Shown here: piece by piece, positions 7,523 to 13,764 of the stretch
Layout of the letters: each line of letters starts with the position of its first letter
Numbering within the stretch: position 1 is the stretch's first letter
Assembly: GCA_039188505.1 (NCBI GenBank)
Contig: JBCCZC010000125.1
Coordinates: 1-13,764, forward strand
Direction of reading: 5' to 3'
DNA length: 13,764 bases
Source: JBCCZC01 sp039188505
GTDB taxonomy: Bacteria > Pseudomonadota > Gammaproteobacteria > Xanthomonadales > SZUA-38
The notes under the pieces: model-generated
The model's input: the letters and a program-made list of their open reading frames with translations, nothing else
Told to the model about the DNA's origin: nothing
Databases searched by the model: none
Translations under genes and position numbers: made by a program

Positions 7523-7553
7523 GTGCGCCTTCCGGTTGCCCGGTAAGGCGCGC
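7523..7553. repeat. Strong stem-loop in the beta-helix/GGDEF intergenic region
   Basis: GCGCCTT (7525-7531) plus CCGG (7532-7535) pairs with CCGG (7540-7543) plus AAGGCGC (7545-7551) around a TTGC loop, with a single bulged T at 7544. A G-T wobble and a further G-C pair extend the stem to 7523/7553. It lies between two divergent genes about 70 bases before the beta-helix ATG, so it is not a terminator of either. It could be a leader structure, part of a small RNA, or a REP-like element. Confidence 0.6.
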
Positions 7554-7560
7554 CCCAGAA

Positions 7561-7580
7561 CGCGGAAGCGGCTTCACGCG
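7561..7580. repeat. Second bulged hairpin next to the strong stem-loop
   Basis: CGCGGAAGC (7561-7569) is mirrored by GCTTC (7571-7575) and CGCG (7577-7580) with one bulged A at 7576. The centre is only one base, so the loop must open by at least a pair. A perfect palindrome, GCCGATCGGC, follows at 7585-7594, and a weaker bulged hairpin, GCGCTTT/AAACGC, lies at 7629-7646. The series makes this intergenic region unusually structured. Confidence 0.45.
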
Positions 7581-7736
7581 GCTGGCCGATCGGCGCCTCG
7601 ATCCTTGCCGAAGGCGCGAGTCTGGCAGGCGCTTTAGCCGAAACGCTGCCCGTCGAAGTGGCGCGAATCCCGTCAATGCCCTCGCGGGGACACAACCGAT
7701 GGTATCGTCAGCCTAGCAGCGTATGCATGACGGCTA

Positions 7737-8828
7737 ATGGATACTGGAGTCAAAGAGGAAAGGCGAGAGGCGGATGCCGGGGCCGGCATGGACCGGATCA
7801 AGCGGCGCATGCGCGAGGAGCTGGATCTCGCCATCGTCACGATCTTCGGCACCATCGCCGCCATCGCCGTCCTTGGCTTTGCCGCCTACCGCTTCGCCAG
7901 CGGTAGCCTGGCCGGTGGCCTGCTGGACTGCGGTATCAGCATCGGCCTCGGTGCGGTGGTCATCTACGCGTGGCGAACGACGGACGTGGCGCGAGCCGGC
8001 GCGGTCTTCGTCGGCTTCGCGGCGTTTGCCTGTGTGGCGAGTTCCCTGCTGTTCGGCGGCACGGCCACCTACTGGGCCTTTGTCGTCCTGAGCGTCAGCT
8101 TCGTCGTCACCCGCTCCGGCACGGCCATCGTCTGCTGCCTCGCGGTGATCGTTGCTATCGGCGGACAGGCAGACCTGTTTGCCAACGTCGCGGAGCGCGC
8201 GATCTTCTTCGTGACCGCGGGACTGGTGTCACTCTTCTGCTGGATCTTCAATACGCGCTACACGATCCAGCACAAGCAGCTCGAGCGAATGGCGCTGCGC
8301 GATCCGCTGACGCAGGCGGGTAACCGGCGGGCGATGCAGCGTGCGCTCGTGGCCGCGATCATGCGTCGACGAAAGCGCGGCGAACCGGCGGTCGTTGCGG
8401 CCATGGATCTCGACCATTTCAAGGCGGTCAACGATCGCTATGGGCACGAGGTCGGCGACCGCGTTCTCATCGAGGTGGCGGCGATCGTCCGTGATCGCCT
8501 GCGACGCGAAGACGGGTTCTTCCGCATGGGTGGTGAGGAGTTCGTCGTCCTGCTGCCGGCAACGACTTTGACGCGAGGCAGGCAGGCCGTCCTCGACCTT
8601 CATCGGCTGGTCGGCGAAGGCATGGAATCCGCTGACATGCCCGTGACGATCTCGGTCGGGGTCGCGGCCCTCGACGCTGAGGACGACTGGTCCGCCTGGC
8701 TGCGCCGGGCCGACGCCGCACTCTACCGCGCGAAGGCCGCAGGGCGAGATCAGGTCGTTTTCGACGAGCAGGAAGATCCCGGAATGGACGTGGAAGATCG
8801 GCGCCAGCCCGACGATGCATCCGGATAG
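7737..8828 (+). CDS. Membrane-bound diguanylate cyclase (GGDEF domain)
   Basis: The protein makes cyclic di-GMP from two GTP. The N-terminal half carries about six hydrophobic helices between residues 29 and 172, a membrane sensor region without a recognisable named domain. A short linker (IQHKQLERMALRDPLT) leads into a GGDEF domain at about 187-343. Metal- and substrate-binding residues look intact: DLDHFKAVND (metal Asp224), YGHEVGD, and the signature GGEEF at 265-269. The inhibitory I-site RxxD is present as Arg256-Arg-Glu-Asp259, five residues before the signature, so product feedback is expected. The start is uncertain: the ATG at 7737 lacks a ribosome binding site, and the in-frame ATG at 7788 (MDRIKRRM) may be the true one. 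It converges on the next gene with four bases between the stops. Confidence 0.92.
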   Translation: MDTGVKEERREADAGAGMDRIKRRMREELDLAIVTIFGTIAAIAVLGFAAYRFASGSLAGGLLDCGISIGLGAVVIYAWRTTDVARAGAVFVGFAAFACVASSLLFGGTATYWAFVVLSVSFVVTRSGTAIVCCLAVIVAIGGQADLFANVAERAIFFVTAGLVSLFCWIFNTRYTIQHKQLERMALRDPLTQAGNRRAMQRALVAAIMRRRKRGEPAVVAAMDLDHFKAVNDRYGHEVGDRVLIEVAAIVRDRLRREDGFFRMGGEEFVVLLPATTLTRGRQAVLDLHRLVGEGMESADMPVTISVGVAALDAEDDWSAWLRRADAALYRAKAAGRDQVVFDEQEDPGMDVEDRRQPDDASG

Positions 8829-8832
8829 TCTC

Positions 8833-9579
8833 CTAGCGCTGCATCGATTCGAAATTCAGTAGTTCCGAAACGAGCTCTCTGGGCCCGCCCACGTCGCGGT
8901 GCCGTTTGAAGATGAAGGGCGCGGCGCGATCAACCCAGAGGTGCGTCACCCCGCCGTCAGCATTGATTTTCTCGATCACCCAGCAATCGCATTCCGCTCC
9001 GGACGGTGTGTCGAGCCGTTCCTTTCGCAGGACGAGGTAGCTGGTCCAGGCAACCGACAGCGCCCCGCCTGGCCGAGGCTGGGCGGTGGGCAGTGCGAAG
9101 CGCGTTTGAGGCGGCATCGGCAGCAGGGCCGCAAGCGTCGGCGAAAACATATCCGAGACGATCCCCGTCGTTCCCAGCTCGCCGGTCAGCCGGACCGCTT
9201 CACCCCCGCCGATCGGAACCCGGGTCCAGTCGAACGCGGCGCCATCCATCTGGCTCACGACGTATTCCGCACCCCAGGCGAAGTAGGGGCCGGCGGAAAA
9301 GTCCACCGCATGCATCCGAGCGTCAATCCGGCGTTGCGCGACGATGACGTTGTCCCTCATGGGAATCATGTCGATGAGGCTGATCCCGGCACCGTCGTCC
9401 ACGCTATGCACGAAGAGAGAGAAGGCCCCGGTGGCAGAGGACGCGCTGGTGTACTGCGCTACGTATGCGCCAATTTCCAATGGGCGGAATCGAGCATCCC
9501 CGGGGGCAATTCGGACTTCTTCGTCGGCGGGGGCGGTCGTGTTCAGGGTCAACGCGGCGAGTGTCGCGAGCAGTGGCAT
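8833..9579 (-). CDS. Exported protein of unknown function, 248 aa
   Basis: I do not recognise a named family with certainty. The ATG at 9579 has a very strong ribosome binding site (AGGAGG, five bases away). The N-terminus MPLLATLAALTLNTTAPADE looks like a short signal peptide but lacks the usual basic residue, so export is likely rather than certain. The mature part is beta-rich. Its ending is reminiscent of DUF3108-like periplasmic proteins: ECDCWVIEKINADGGVTH, then LWVDRAAPFIFKRHRDVGG. The two close cysteines (197 and 199) in ECDCW are notable. It lies 98 bases downstream of the LytTR gene on the same strand and may be co-transcribed with it. A hairpin overlapping its ribosome binding site could tune translation. 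Confidence 0.75.
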   Translation of the reverse strand: MPLLATLAALTLNTTAPADEEVRIAPGDARFRPLEIGAYVAQYTSASSATGAFSLFVHSVDDGAGISLIDMIPMRDNVIVAQRRIDARMHAVDFSAGPYFAWGAEYVVSQMDGAAFDWTRVPIGGGEAVRLTGELGTTGIVSDMFSPTLAALLPMPPQTRFALPTAQPRPGGALSVAWTSYLVLRKERLDTPSGAECDCWVIEKINADGGVTHLWVDRAAPFIFKRHRDVGGPRELVSELLNFESMQR

Positions 9580-9588
9580 GGTGGCCTC

Positions 9589-9613
9589 CTCATGCAGGTT
9601 GGAAACCCATGAG
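9589..9613 (-). promoter_or_regulatory. Hairpin abutting the ribosome binding site of the exported-protein gene
   Basis: On the minus strand, CTCATG (9613-9608) pairs with CATGAG (9594-9589) and GGTT (9607-9604) with AACC (9600-9597), with a three-base loop and a two-base bulge. The 3' arm ends inside the AGGAGG at 9590-9585, which precedes the ATG at 9579. When folded it would partly cover the ribosome binding site. It could equally separate this gene from the LytTR message upstream. Confidence 0.4.
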
Positions 9614-9677
9614 TCCCCCGAACGGTCCGGGCATCAAGCGAAATGTGACGAGCGATCCACGCGTGTGGTCGAGCGGG

Positions 9678-10547
9678 TCAGTGCCGAACGGTGCCAGGGG
9701 CTGTGCGATTGGCGAGGAGATCTCGAAGGGCGCCGGCCTTGCGTCGGCTGAGCGGCGCCTGGGCGCTTCCGCTCAGCTCGACGCCGTAGCTCCGATCGGG
9801 CCGGCGGCGTATGGCCTCGACGTGGGCAACATTCACCAGGGCTCGCCGGTGAGAGCGGTGGAAGCCCGCATGGCCGATCTCATGTTCGAGCGCCGCGAGC
9901 GTCTTGCGCAGCATGAAGGTCCCGCGCGTGGAATGGAGCGTCACGTAGTTGCCGCACGCCTCGATCCAGACGAGGTCGTGAAGCGGCAAGACCACCTCCC
10001 GCTGGCCGGAACGCACGGTCAGGCTCTCGCGGCATTTCCGCTCCCTGGCGGCGGTGCGAAGACGCATTCCGACGAGTCCGCACCCGGCGGCATAGACGAG
10101 CAGCCAGACACCGCCGTCGCGAAGCCACACTTCGCCGAACGAATGGAGCAGATGGCTAACACCCCAACCGGCCGGCGAATACATCACCCTGAGGATCAGT
10201 GAAAGCAGCAGAAGATGGAGCGCGGACAGAACAAGACCGGCCAATGCCAGCGCCGTGATCATGCCTCCCGTCCTGGAATCCCGATACCGGAGCGCGATCC
10301 CCCAGATGACGCGGGGAACCAGCGTGAACAGTCCGAAGAAGACCGCCATCAGTGCGATCTGAGCCCCGACGCCCACGTTCGGCGCTCTGGAGGTTTCATA
10401 GGCCAGTCGCTGAATCGTATCCAGCAAGAAAAGGCTGGCGCCGGGCACGGCGGCGAGGCCCCAGTAAACGGGCCGCCACGATTCACGCGAGTTGGCGGGA
10501 CCATCGCCCATGTGGCAGAGCGTAGTCGTCCGAACATGAGGCCGCAT
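9678..10547 (-). CDS. Membrane-anchored LytTR-family transcription regulator
   Basis: The product is about 289 residues. The N-terminal part holds four hydrophobic helices (about 27-47, 58-83, 95-122 and 132-160), linked by short basic loops. The C-terminal part, about 175-278, is a LytTR DNA-binding domain with the family pattern VLPLHDLVWIEACGNYVTLH, then TFMLRKTLAALE, and HRSHRRALVNVAHVEAI. There is no receiver domain, so it is a membrane one-component regulator rather than a response regulator. The ATG at 10547 is chosen because it falls 29 bases after the Crp-type gene's stop; the ATG at 10511 is a second option, and neither has a strong ribosome binding site. The frame remains open upstream through the Crp gene, but that extension is a shadow. 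It is probably co-transcribed with the Crp-type gene. Confidence 0.88.
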   Translation of the reverse strand: MRPHVRTTTLCHMGDGPANSRESWRPVYWGLAAVPGASLFLLDTIQRLAYETSRAPNVGVGAQIALMAVFFGLFTLVPRVIWGIALRYRDSRTGGMITALALAGLVLSALHLLLLSLILRVMYSPAGWGVSHLLHSFGEVWLRDGGVWLLVYAAGCGLVGMRLRTAARERKCRESLTVRSGQREVVLPLHDLVWIEACGNYVTLHSTRGTFMLRKTLAALEHEIGHAGFHRSHRRALVNVAHVEAIRRRPDRSYGVELSGSAQAPLSRRKAGALRDLLANRTAPGTVRH

Positions 10548-10576
10548 CTGCCGTTTGGCCCGCCGAGGCCTGGCTG

Positions 10577-11239
10577 TCAGCTCAGCCGCCGAAGCGCCGC
10601 TGCATCCAGCACCTCCAATCCGCGATAGACACGCCTGATCCATCCGCGGGCTTCCCAGGCCTTCAGGATTTTGTTGATGCTCTGCCGCGACACGCCGATC
10701 AACGCGCCCATTTCTTGCTGGCTGATCGTCACGCGGCTGCCGACTCCTTCCGGGCAACGCTGCAGGACGCGCCGCGATAGGCGCTGTTCGTGCGAATAGA
10801 CCAGAAACTCGTCGATGGCCGAGAAGGCGAGCCGGCAGTGCTCGCACAGCAGCGCGACCAGGGCGCGATAAACGGCCGGATAGCGTTCGCAGATACCCAG
10901 AATGGCGTGGCTCGGCACGACGGCTAGGGTGCTGCCCACGATCGCATGGGCGTCGTGCGTCCGGACACCGCCGTCGAGCACGGCGATCTCACCGAACCAC
11001 TGCCCCGGGACGAGCCGGGTGAACAGGATCTCATCGCCGGCGAAGGTCGTTGCGCTGATCCGAACCTCACCCTCGAGCAGGCCGTAGAGGCCGTCCGCCG
11101 GCTGTCCCTTGCCCTGCACCCGTTCCTCTGCCGCGAAGCGCCGGATGCGCGCGGCATCGATCAAGTCGTGTCTGGCGGCTTCGGGCAAGCCGCTCAGCCA
11201 ATCGTTCTGCGCCAGGTGTCGTCTGCCGTGATCAGCCAT
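10577..11239 (-). CDS. Crp/Fnr-family transcription regulator
   Basis: From the ATG at 11239 the protein is 220 residues. It has an N-terminal cyclic-nucleotide-binding fold (about 13-120) with LYGLLEGEVRI, PGQWFGEIAVLDGG and VRTHDAHA, a long dimerisation helix (about 123-150), and a C-terminal winged helix-turn-helix with ISQQEMGALIGVSRQSINKI (172-191). The cAMP-binding Arg-Ser of E. coli CRP appears here as Arg93-Thr94-His, so cAMP binding is possible but not assured. A CxxC (Cys132, Cys135) sits at the dimer helix, and Cys117 and Cys162 are also present; the N-terminal FNR iron-sulfur cysteine cluster is missing. The longer reading frame to 11329 would run through the probable operator and is not preferred. 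The gene is divergent from the aldolase operon, which makes it the likely regulator of both. Confidence 0.9.
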   Translation of the reverse strand: MADHGRRHLAQNDWLSGLPEAARHDLIDAARIRRFAAEERVQGKGQPADGLYGLLEGEVRISATTFAGDEILFTRLVPGQWFGEIAVLDGGVRTHDAHAIVGSTLAVVPSHAILGICERYPAVYRALVALLCEHCRLAFSAIDEFLVYSHEQRLSRRVLQRCPEGVGSRVTISQQEMGALIGVSRQSINKILKAWEARGWIRRVYRGLEVLDAAALRRLS

Positions 11240-11275
11240 CAGCGTTCCATGCCGGTGCGACGGTAATTCGCACAG

Positions 11276-11291
11276 TGTAAACCTATTGACA
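11276..11291. promoter_or_regulatory. Crp-type operator TGTAA-N6-TGACA between divergent units
   Basis: TGTAAACCTATTGACA is an imperfect palindrome with both half-sites fitting TGTnA-N6-TnACA, the layout of Crp-family operators. It lies 36 bases upstream of the regulator's ATG and 56 bases upstream of the aldolase ATG. Its right half overlaps a TTGACA hexamer (11286-11291) that looks like a -35 for the plus strand. The only -10-like match, CATACT at 11313-11318, is 21 bases away, longer than usual, so the basal promoter would be weak. On the minus strand TACACT, within the site, resembles a -10 for the regulator gene. Confidence 0.55.
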
Positions 11292-11347
11292 GTCTCGCGC
11301 GTTCGACGTCGCCATACTGCCGCCGTCAATCGAAAGGAGAATCCAGG

Positions 11348-12124
11348 ATGCAGACGTCAACGAACGCGCAGATGACCACAACGGTGAGGCAACAAGTCAG
11401 CGCTGAGGAATGGCAGCTGCGCGTCGACCTTGCCGCCGCCTATCGGCTGGTGGCGGCCTACGGCTGGGACGATCTGATCTTCACCCACATCTCGGTCCGG
11501 GTGCCGGGCGCCGATTCCCACTTTCTGATCAACCCCTACGGCTTCATGTTCGAGGAGATCACGGCAAGCAGCCTGGTCAAGATCGATCTCGACGGCAGCA
11601 AAGTGCTCGAATCGCCCTACGAGATCAATCCGGCCGGGTTCACCATCCACAGCGCGATCCACAGCGCGCGGGCAGACGCTCATTGCGTCATGCACACCCA
11701 TACCGTCAACGGCGTCGCGGTGTCCGCTCAGCAGGAGGGCCTGTTGCCGCTGTCGCAGCAGTCATTGTTCGCCCTGTCCGGGCTGAGCTACCACGACTAC
11801 GAGGGCGTCGCCCTCCGCGAGGACGAGAAACCGCGCCTGGTAGCCGACCTCGGCACCAGCAACTTCATGATCCTGCGCAATCACGGCCTGCTGACCTGCG
11901 CACCGACCATCGCGGATACGTTCCTCGCGATGTATGTCCTTGAATCGGCCTGTGCGATCCAGCTGCGGGCCCAGGGCGCGCAGCAGTTGACCACGGTGCC
12001 TGCCGGTATCATCGAGACGATGCGTTCGCAGGCGAACGAGGTGACCGCCAACATGGGCGGCGCGCTGGCCTGGCCTGGCTTGCTGCGCAAGCTCGACCGC
12101 TTGGATTCGTCGTACCGCGACTAG
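11348..12124 (+). CDS. Class II aldolase/adducin-family protein
   Basis: The 258-residue protein has the AraD/FucA-type fold: WDDLIFTHISVRVPG near the N-terminus, FLINPYGFMFEEIT, then NPAGFTIHSAIHSARADAHCVMHTH, and ILRNHGLL. The zinc ligands of the family are visible as His116, His118 (HTH) and His179 (NHG). The catalytic glutamate of fuculose-phosphate aldolase falls, by alignment around FTIH, on a glycine (Gly97). This is typical of the adducin-like subgroup, whose reactions are mostly unknown. The ribosome binding site AAAGGAGA precedes the ATG well. It is the first gene of a three-gene operon, with 20 bases to the next gene. The operon context (Mpo1-like protein and alpha/beta hydrolase) suggests small-molecule or lipid metabolism, but I cannot name the substrate. 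Confidence 0.9.
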   Translation: MQTSTNAQMTTTVRQQVSAEEWQLRVDLAAAYRLVAAYGWDDLIFTHISVRVPGADSHFLINPYGFMFEEITASSLVKIDLDGSKVLESPYEINPAGFTIHSAIHSARADAHCVMHTHTVNGVAVSAQQEGLLPLSQQSLFALSGLSYHDYEGVALREDEKPRLVADLGTSNFMILRNHGLLTCAPTIADTFLAMYVLESACAIQLRAQGAQQLTTVPAGIIETMRSQANEVTANMGGALAWPGLLRKLDRLDSSYRD

Positions 12125-12144
12125 GCACCAACAGGAGCGAAGCC

Positions 12145-12447
12145 ATGAGCACCTTCAAGACCTTTGCCGAGTTCTACCCGTACTACCTAGCAGAACACGA
12201 CAATCGCATCTGTCGACGCCTGCATTTCATCGGTTCCAGCCTGGTGCTCGTCCTGCTCGGGCTGTTCGCCTGGAGCGGCTCGCTCTGGTACCTGGCGATG
12301 ATTCCGCTGGCGGGCTACGGCTTTGCCTGGGTGGGCCACTTCGTCTTCGAAGGCAACAAGCCGGCGACCTTTCGCCATCCGTTCTACAGCCTGCTGGGGG
12401 ACTGGAAAATGTTCTTTCAGATTCTCGGCGGCAAGGTGAGCATCTGA
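12145..12447 (+). CDS. Mpo1-like/DUF962 membrane protein
   Basis: This 100-residue protein matches the short bacterial form of DUF962. Its conserved pattern is FAEFYPYYLAEHDNRICRRL with His18, then HFIG with His27, two hydrophobic helices at about 29-44 and 47-63, and a C-terminal GHFVFEGNKPATFRHPFYSL with His65 and His78, then GDW. In yeast Mpo1 the conserved histidines support an iron-dependent dioxygenase that shortens 2-hydroxy fatty acids by alpha-oxidation; the bacterial short form has rarely been studied, so that activity is only suggested here. The ribosome binding site CAGGAG is well placed. It lies 20 bases after the aldolase gene and one base before the hydrolase gene, so all three are surely one transcript. 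Confidence 0.9.
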   Translation: MSTFKTFAEFYPYYLAEHDNRICRRLHFIGSSLVLVLLGLFAWSGSLWYLAMIPLAGYGFAWVGHFVFEGNKPATFRHPFYSLLGDWKMFFQILGGKVSI

Positions 12448-12448
12448 C

Positions 12449-13372
12449 ATGACCGTGGCGCCAAGCGGAGCCATGGTTGCCGGCATGACCATCGACTACG
12501 CGGAGCACAACCGGGTGACCGCGAACGGCGTCAACTACGCGTACCTGGAGGCCGGCCGTGGCGACACCGTCTTCCTGCTGCACGGCTATCCGGACAACGC
12601 CTATTCCTGGGAGCACCAGATCCGGCACCTGAGCCAAAGCGGTTATCGCGTGATTGCGCCATTCCTGCGCGGGTATGCACCGACGACAGTCGGCGAGAAC
12701 GCCTTCTTTGATCGCGGAACGCTTGCTGCCGACATCGCGGCCCTGATCGACGCCCTCAACGACGGCGAACCGGTCTTCCTCGTTGGGCAGGACTGGGGCG
12801 CTGCCGTGAGCTACGGCGTTCTGGGCGCGTTTCCGGAGAAGCTGCGTCGCGCACTGGTCCTCGCGGTGCCTCACCCGGTGGAGATCAACCGGACGCTGAA
12901 GCGATCGCCGCGGCACATCGTCCGGTCTTTCCACTGGTTCCTGTTCCAGCTGCCGTGGCTGCCAGAGCGCATCATCCGTGGCAGCCGAGGCGGTTTCCTC
13001 AGATTCCTGTGGAAGCTGTGGTCGCCCGACTTCCAGGATCATGCGCACGTCGACCACATCGTGCGCACGCAGCTCCAGGGCCGCGGCGTCGAAGACTCGC
13101 TGGCGTACTACCGCGCAGCCGTCCAGGCGGCCTACCGCGACCCCGGGCGGCAAGACGTATTCGAAAGTCTGAATCGGACGATCACGGTACCGACCCGAGT
13201 GCTCTGCGGGACCCGGGACATGCGCAAGGAAATGCTGCCCCGCCAGGCTGATCTGTTCGCGCCGAGCGCAGACTACCAGTACGCCCTGATCGAGGGCGCT
13301 GGGCATTTCCTGCACCGCGAGAAGCCCGCCGAGGTGAACCGCGAGATCGAGAGCTGGCTACGCGCCGATTGA
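12449..13372 (+). CDS. Alpha/beta hydrolase, epoxide-hydrolase/haloalkane-dehalogenase type
   Basis: The 307-residue product has the oxyanion motif HGYPD (45-49), nucleophile Asp115 in GQDWGAA, acid Asp257 in CGTRD and His286 in GAGHFLHREKP, giving a complete Asp-Asp-His triad. An aspartate nucleophile marks epoxide hydrolases and dehalogenases rather than esterases. The HGxP motif and the cap segment with the tyrosine pair LAYYRAA (220-221) favour an epoxide-hydrolase-like enzyme. The aromatic WFLFQLPWLPE stretch (163-173) is typical of that cap. The ATG at 12449, one base past the Mpo1-like gene's stop, is supported by AAGGTGAG; ATGs at 12473 and 12485 are alternatives. It is likely cytoplasmic and closes the operon. 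The substrate is unknown. Confidence 0.9.
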   Translation: MTVAPSGAMVAGMTIDYAEHNRVTANGVNYAYLEAGRGDTVFLLHGYPDNAYSWEHQIRHLSQSGYRVIAPFLRGYAPTTVGENAFFDRGTLAADIAALIDALNDGEPVFLVGQDWGAAVSYGVLGAFPEKLRRALVLAVPHPVEINRTLKRSPRHIVRSFHWFLFQLPWLPERIIRGSRGGFLRFLWKLWSPDFQDHAHVDHIVRTQLQGRGVEDSLAYYRAAVQAAYRDPGRQDVFESLNRTITVPTRVLCGTRDMRKEMLPRQADLFAPSADYQYALIEGAGHFLHREKPAEVNREIESWLRAD

Positions 13373-13374
13373 CG

Positions 13375-13415
13375 GTCGCCGGGACGCAGTGTCTTTGCTC
13401 GGATCCCGGAGCGAC
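13375..13415. terminator. Possible bidirectional terminator hairpin between convergent genes
   Basis: GTCGCCGGGA (13375-13384) pairs with TCCCGG-AG-CGAC (13404-13415) as ten base pairs with a two-base bulge and a 19-base loop. It sits in the 52-base gap between the hydrolase stop and the TetR-type gene's stop, as expected for a shared terminator. There is no T-run on either side, so the call is tentative. Confidence 0.35.
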
Positions 13416-13424
13416 ATGAGCGGC

Positions 13425-13764
13425 CTACGGTTCACCCGGCTGCGGCTGGATCAGGAGTGACGCGAGGGCCGAGACCTCGCCTTCGTCCGGAGGCACGGTA
13501 GAGCTCACCATGCGGCCGAGATAGGCCCAGTAGATGAAGCTGGCCCGCGCCGACAGGTGTTCGACGGGTGTGCCGGCATTCGCGAGCAGGGCTTCGATGT
13601 AGGCCAGGCGCTCGGCGTCGACTGATGCGACCACACGACTCGCCTCCTCGTCACCGACGCTCCAGGCGCGGATCGCACGCTCGAGTGCCGGCGGATTCAT
13701 GAACGCTCGGCGCATCAGCGCGGCAAGCTGACCGTCCTCGAGCGCGTCGATGTCGACGATCACC
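13425..13764 (-). CDS. TetR-family regulator, C-terminal part, partial
   Basis: Only the C-terminal 112 residues are in the window; the helix-turn-helix end lies beyond the right edge. The visible part is all-helical and follows the usual C-terminal ligand-binding/dimerisation pattern of TetR regulators: LAALMRRAFMNPPALERAIRAW, then a VVASVDAERLAYIEALLANAG helix and a SARASFIYWAYLGRMV helix, ending in a short Pro-rich tail. The assignment rests on this pattern alone because the DNA-binding domain is not seen. The gene converges on the hydrolase operon, so if it controls a neighbour the target may lie outside the window. Confidence 0.65.
   Translation of the reverse strand, partial: VIVDIDALEDGQLAALMRRAFMNPPALERAIRAWSVGDEEASRVVASVDAERLAYIEALLANAGTPVEHLSARASFIYWAYLGRMVSSTVPPDEGEVSALASLLIQPQPGEP

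Noticed and set aside
8829..8832. Terminator between the convergent diguanylate cyclase and exported-protein genes
   Set aside because: The stops are only four bases apart and no hairpin is visible in the space; any terminator would have to lie within the coding sequences.
9465..10202. A 245-codon plus-strand open frame
   Set aside because: It is antisense to the LytTR domain, which has clear family motifs; the translation has none.
10548..10847. N-terminal extension of the LytTR protein
   Set aside because: It overlaps the C-terminal half of the Crp-type gene in another frame and has Arg/Ala-rich shadow composition.
11286..11318. A full sigma-70 promoter for the aldolase operon (TTGACA with CATACT)
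   Set aside because: The spacer is 21 bases, outside the usual range, so I list only the operator and mention the hexamers as weak.
12227..13315. A 362-codon minus-strand open frame opposite the hydrolase
   Set aside because: The plus strand encodes a complete catalytic triad here; the minus frame has no domain and is a codon-usage shadow.

Overview
The window is high-GC, gene-dense bacterial chromosome with no tRNA, rRNA, IS element or CRISPR array that I can see. Gene content suggests a gammaproteobacterium: a PanP-type aspartate decarboxylase of the kind known from Vibrio and relatives, a membrane-bound LytTR regulator, and secreted proteins ending in an IFxDGFE-like tail that I associate from memory with Lysobacterales and Wenzhouxiangella-like bacteria. 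The lineage is an inference; no marker gene is present.

Left part (1-2107). On the minus strand a PhnD-like solute-binding lipoprotein (304-1236) is followed after 2 nt by the N-terminal part of a membrane sensor protein (301 to beyond the left edge). No transporter genes lie beside them, so the pair looks like a ligand-sensing module. Divergent from it is a small exported protein of unknown function (1541-2107).

Middle (2200-8828). A full-length aspartate 1-decarboxylase PanP (2200-3813) should supply beta-alanine for pantothenate/CoA. It is followed by a 700-residue secreted protein with two cohesin-like domains and a seven-bladed FG-GAP/integrin-type propeller (3869-5971). Convergent to that is a secreted right-handed beta-helix protein (6142-7452). 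Divergent from the beta-helix gene, across a hairpin-rich intergenic region, is a membrane diguanylate cyclase with intact GGEEF and I-site (7737-8828).

Right part (8833-13764). Three minus-strand genes may form one unit: a Crp/Fnr-family regulator (10577-11239), a four-helix membrane LytTR protein (9678-10547) and an exported unknown (8833-9579). Divergent from the regulator is a tight plus-strand operon: class II aldolase/adducin-like protein, Mpo1-like/DUF962 membrane protein, and an epoxide-hydrolase-type alpha/beta hydrolase (11348-13372). The space between regulator and operon holds a Crp-type operator, TGTAA-N6-TGACA, overlapping a TTGACA -35-like hexamer. A partial TetR-type regulator converges on the operon at the right edge.

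The best candidate for an undescribed system is the Crp/LytTR-flanked aldolase-Mpo1-hydrolase operon. The seven-bladed propeller/cohesin protein, its shared C-terminal tail with the beta-helix protein, and the structured region 7523-7646 are the next most interesting items.
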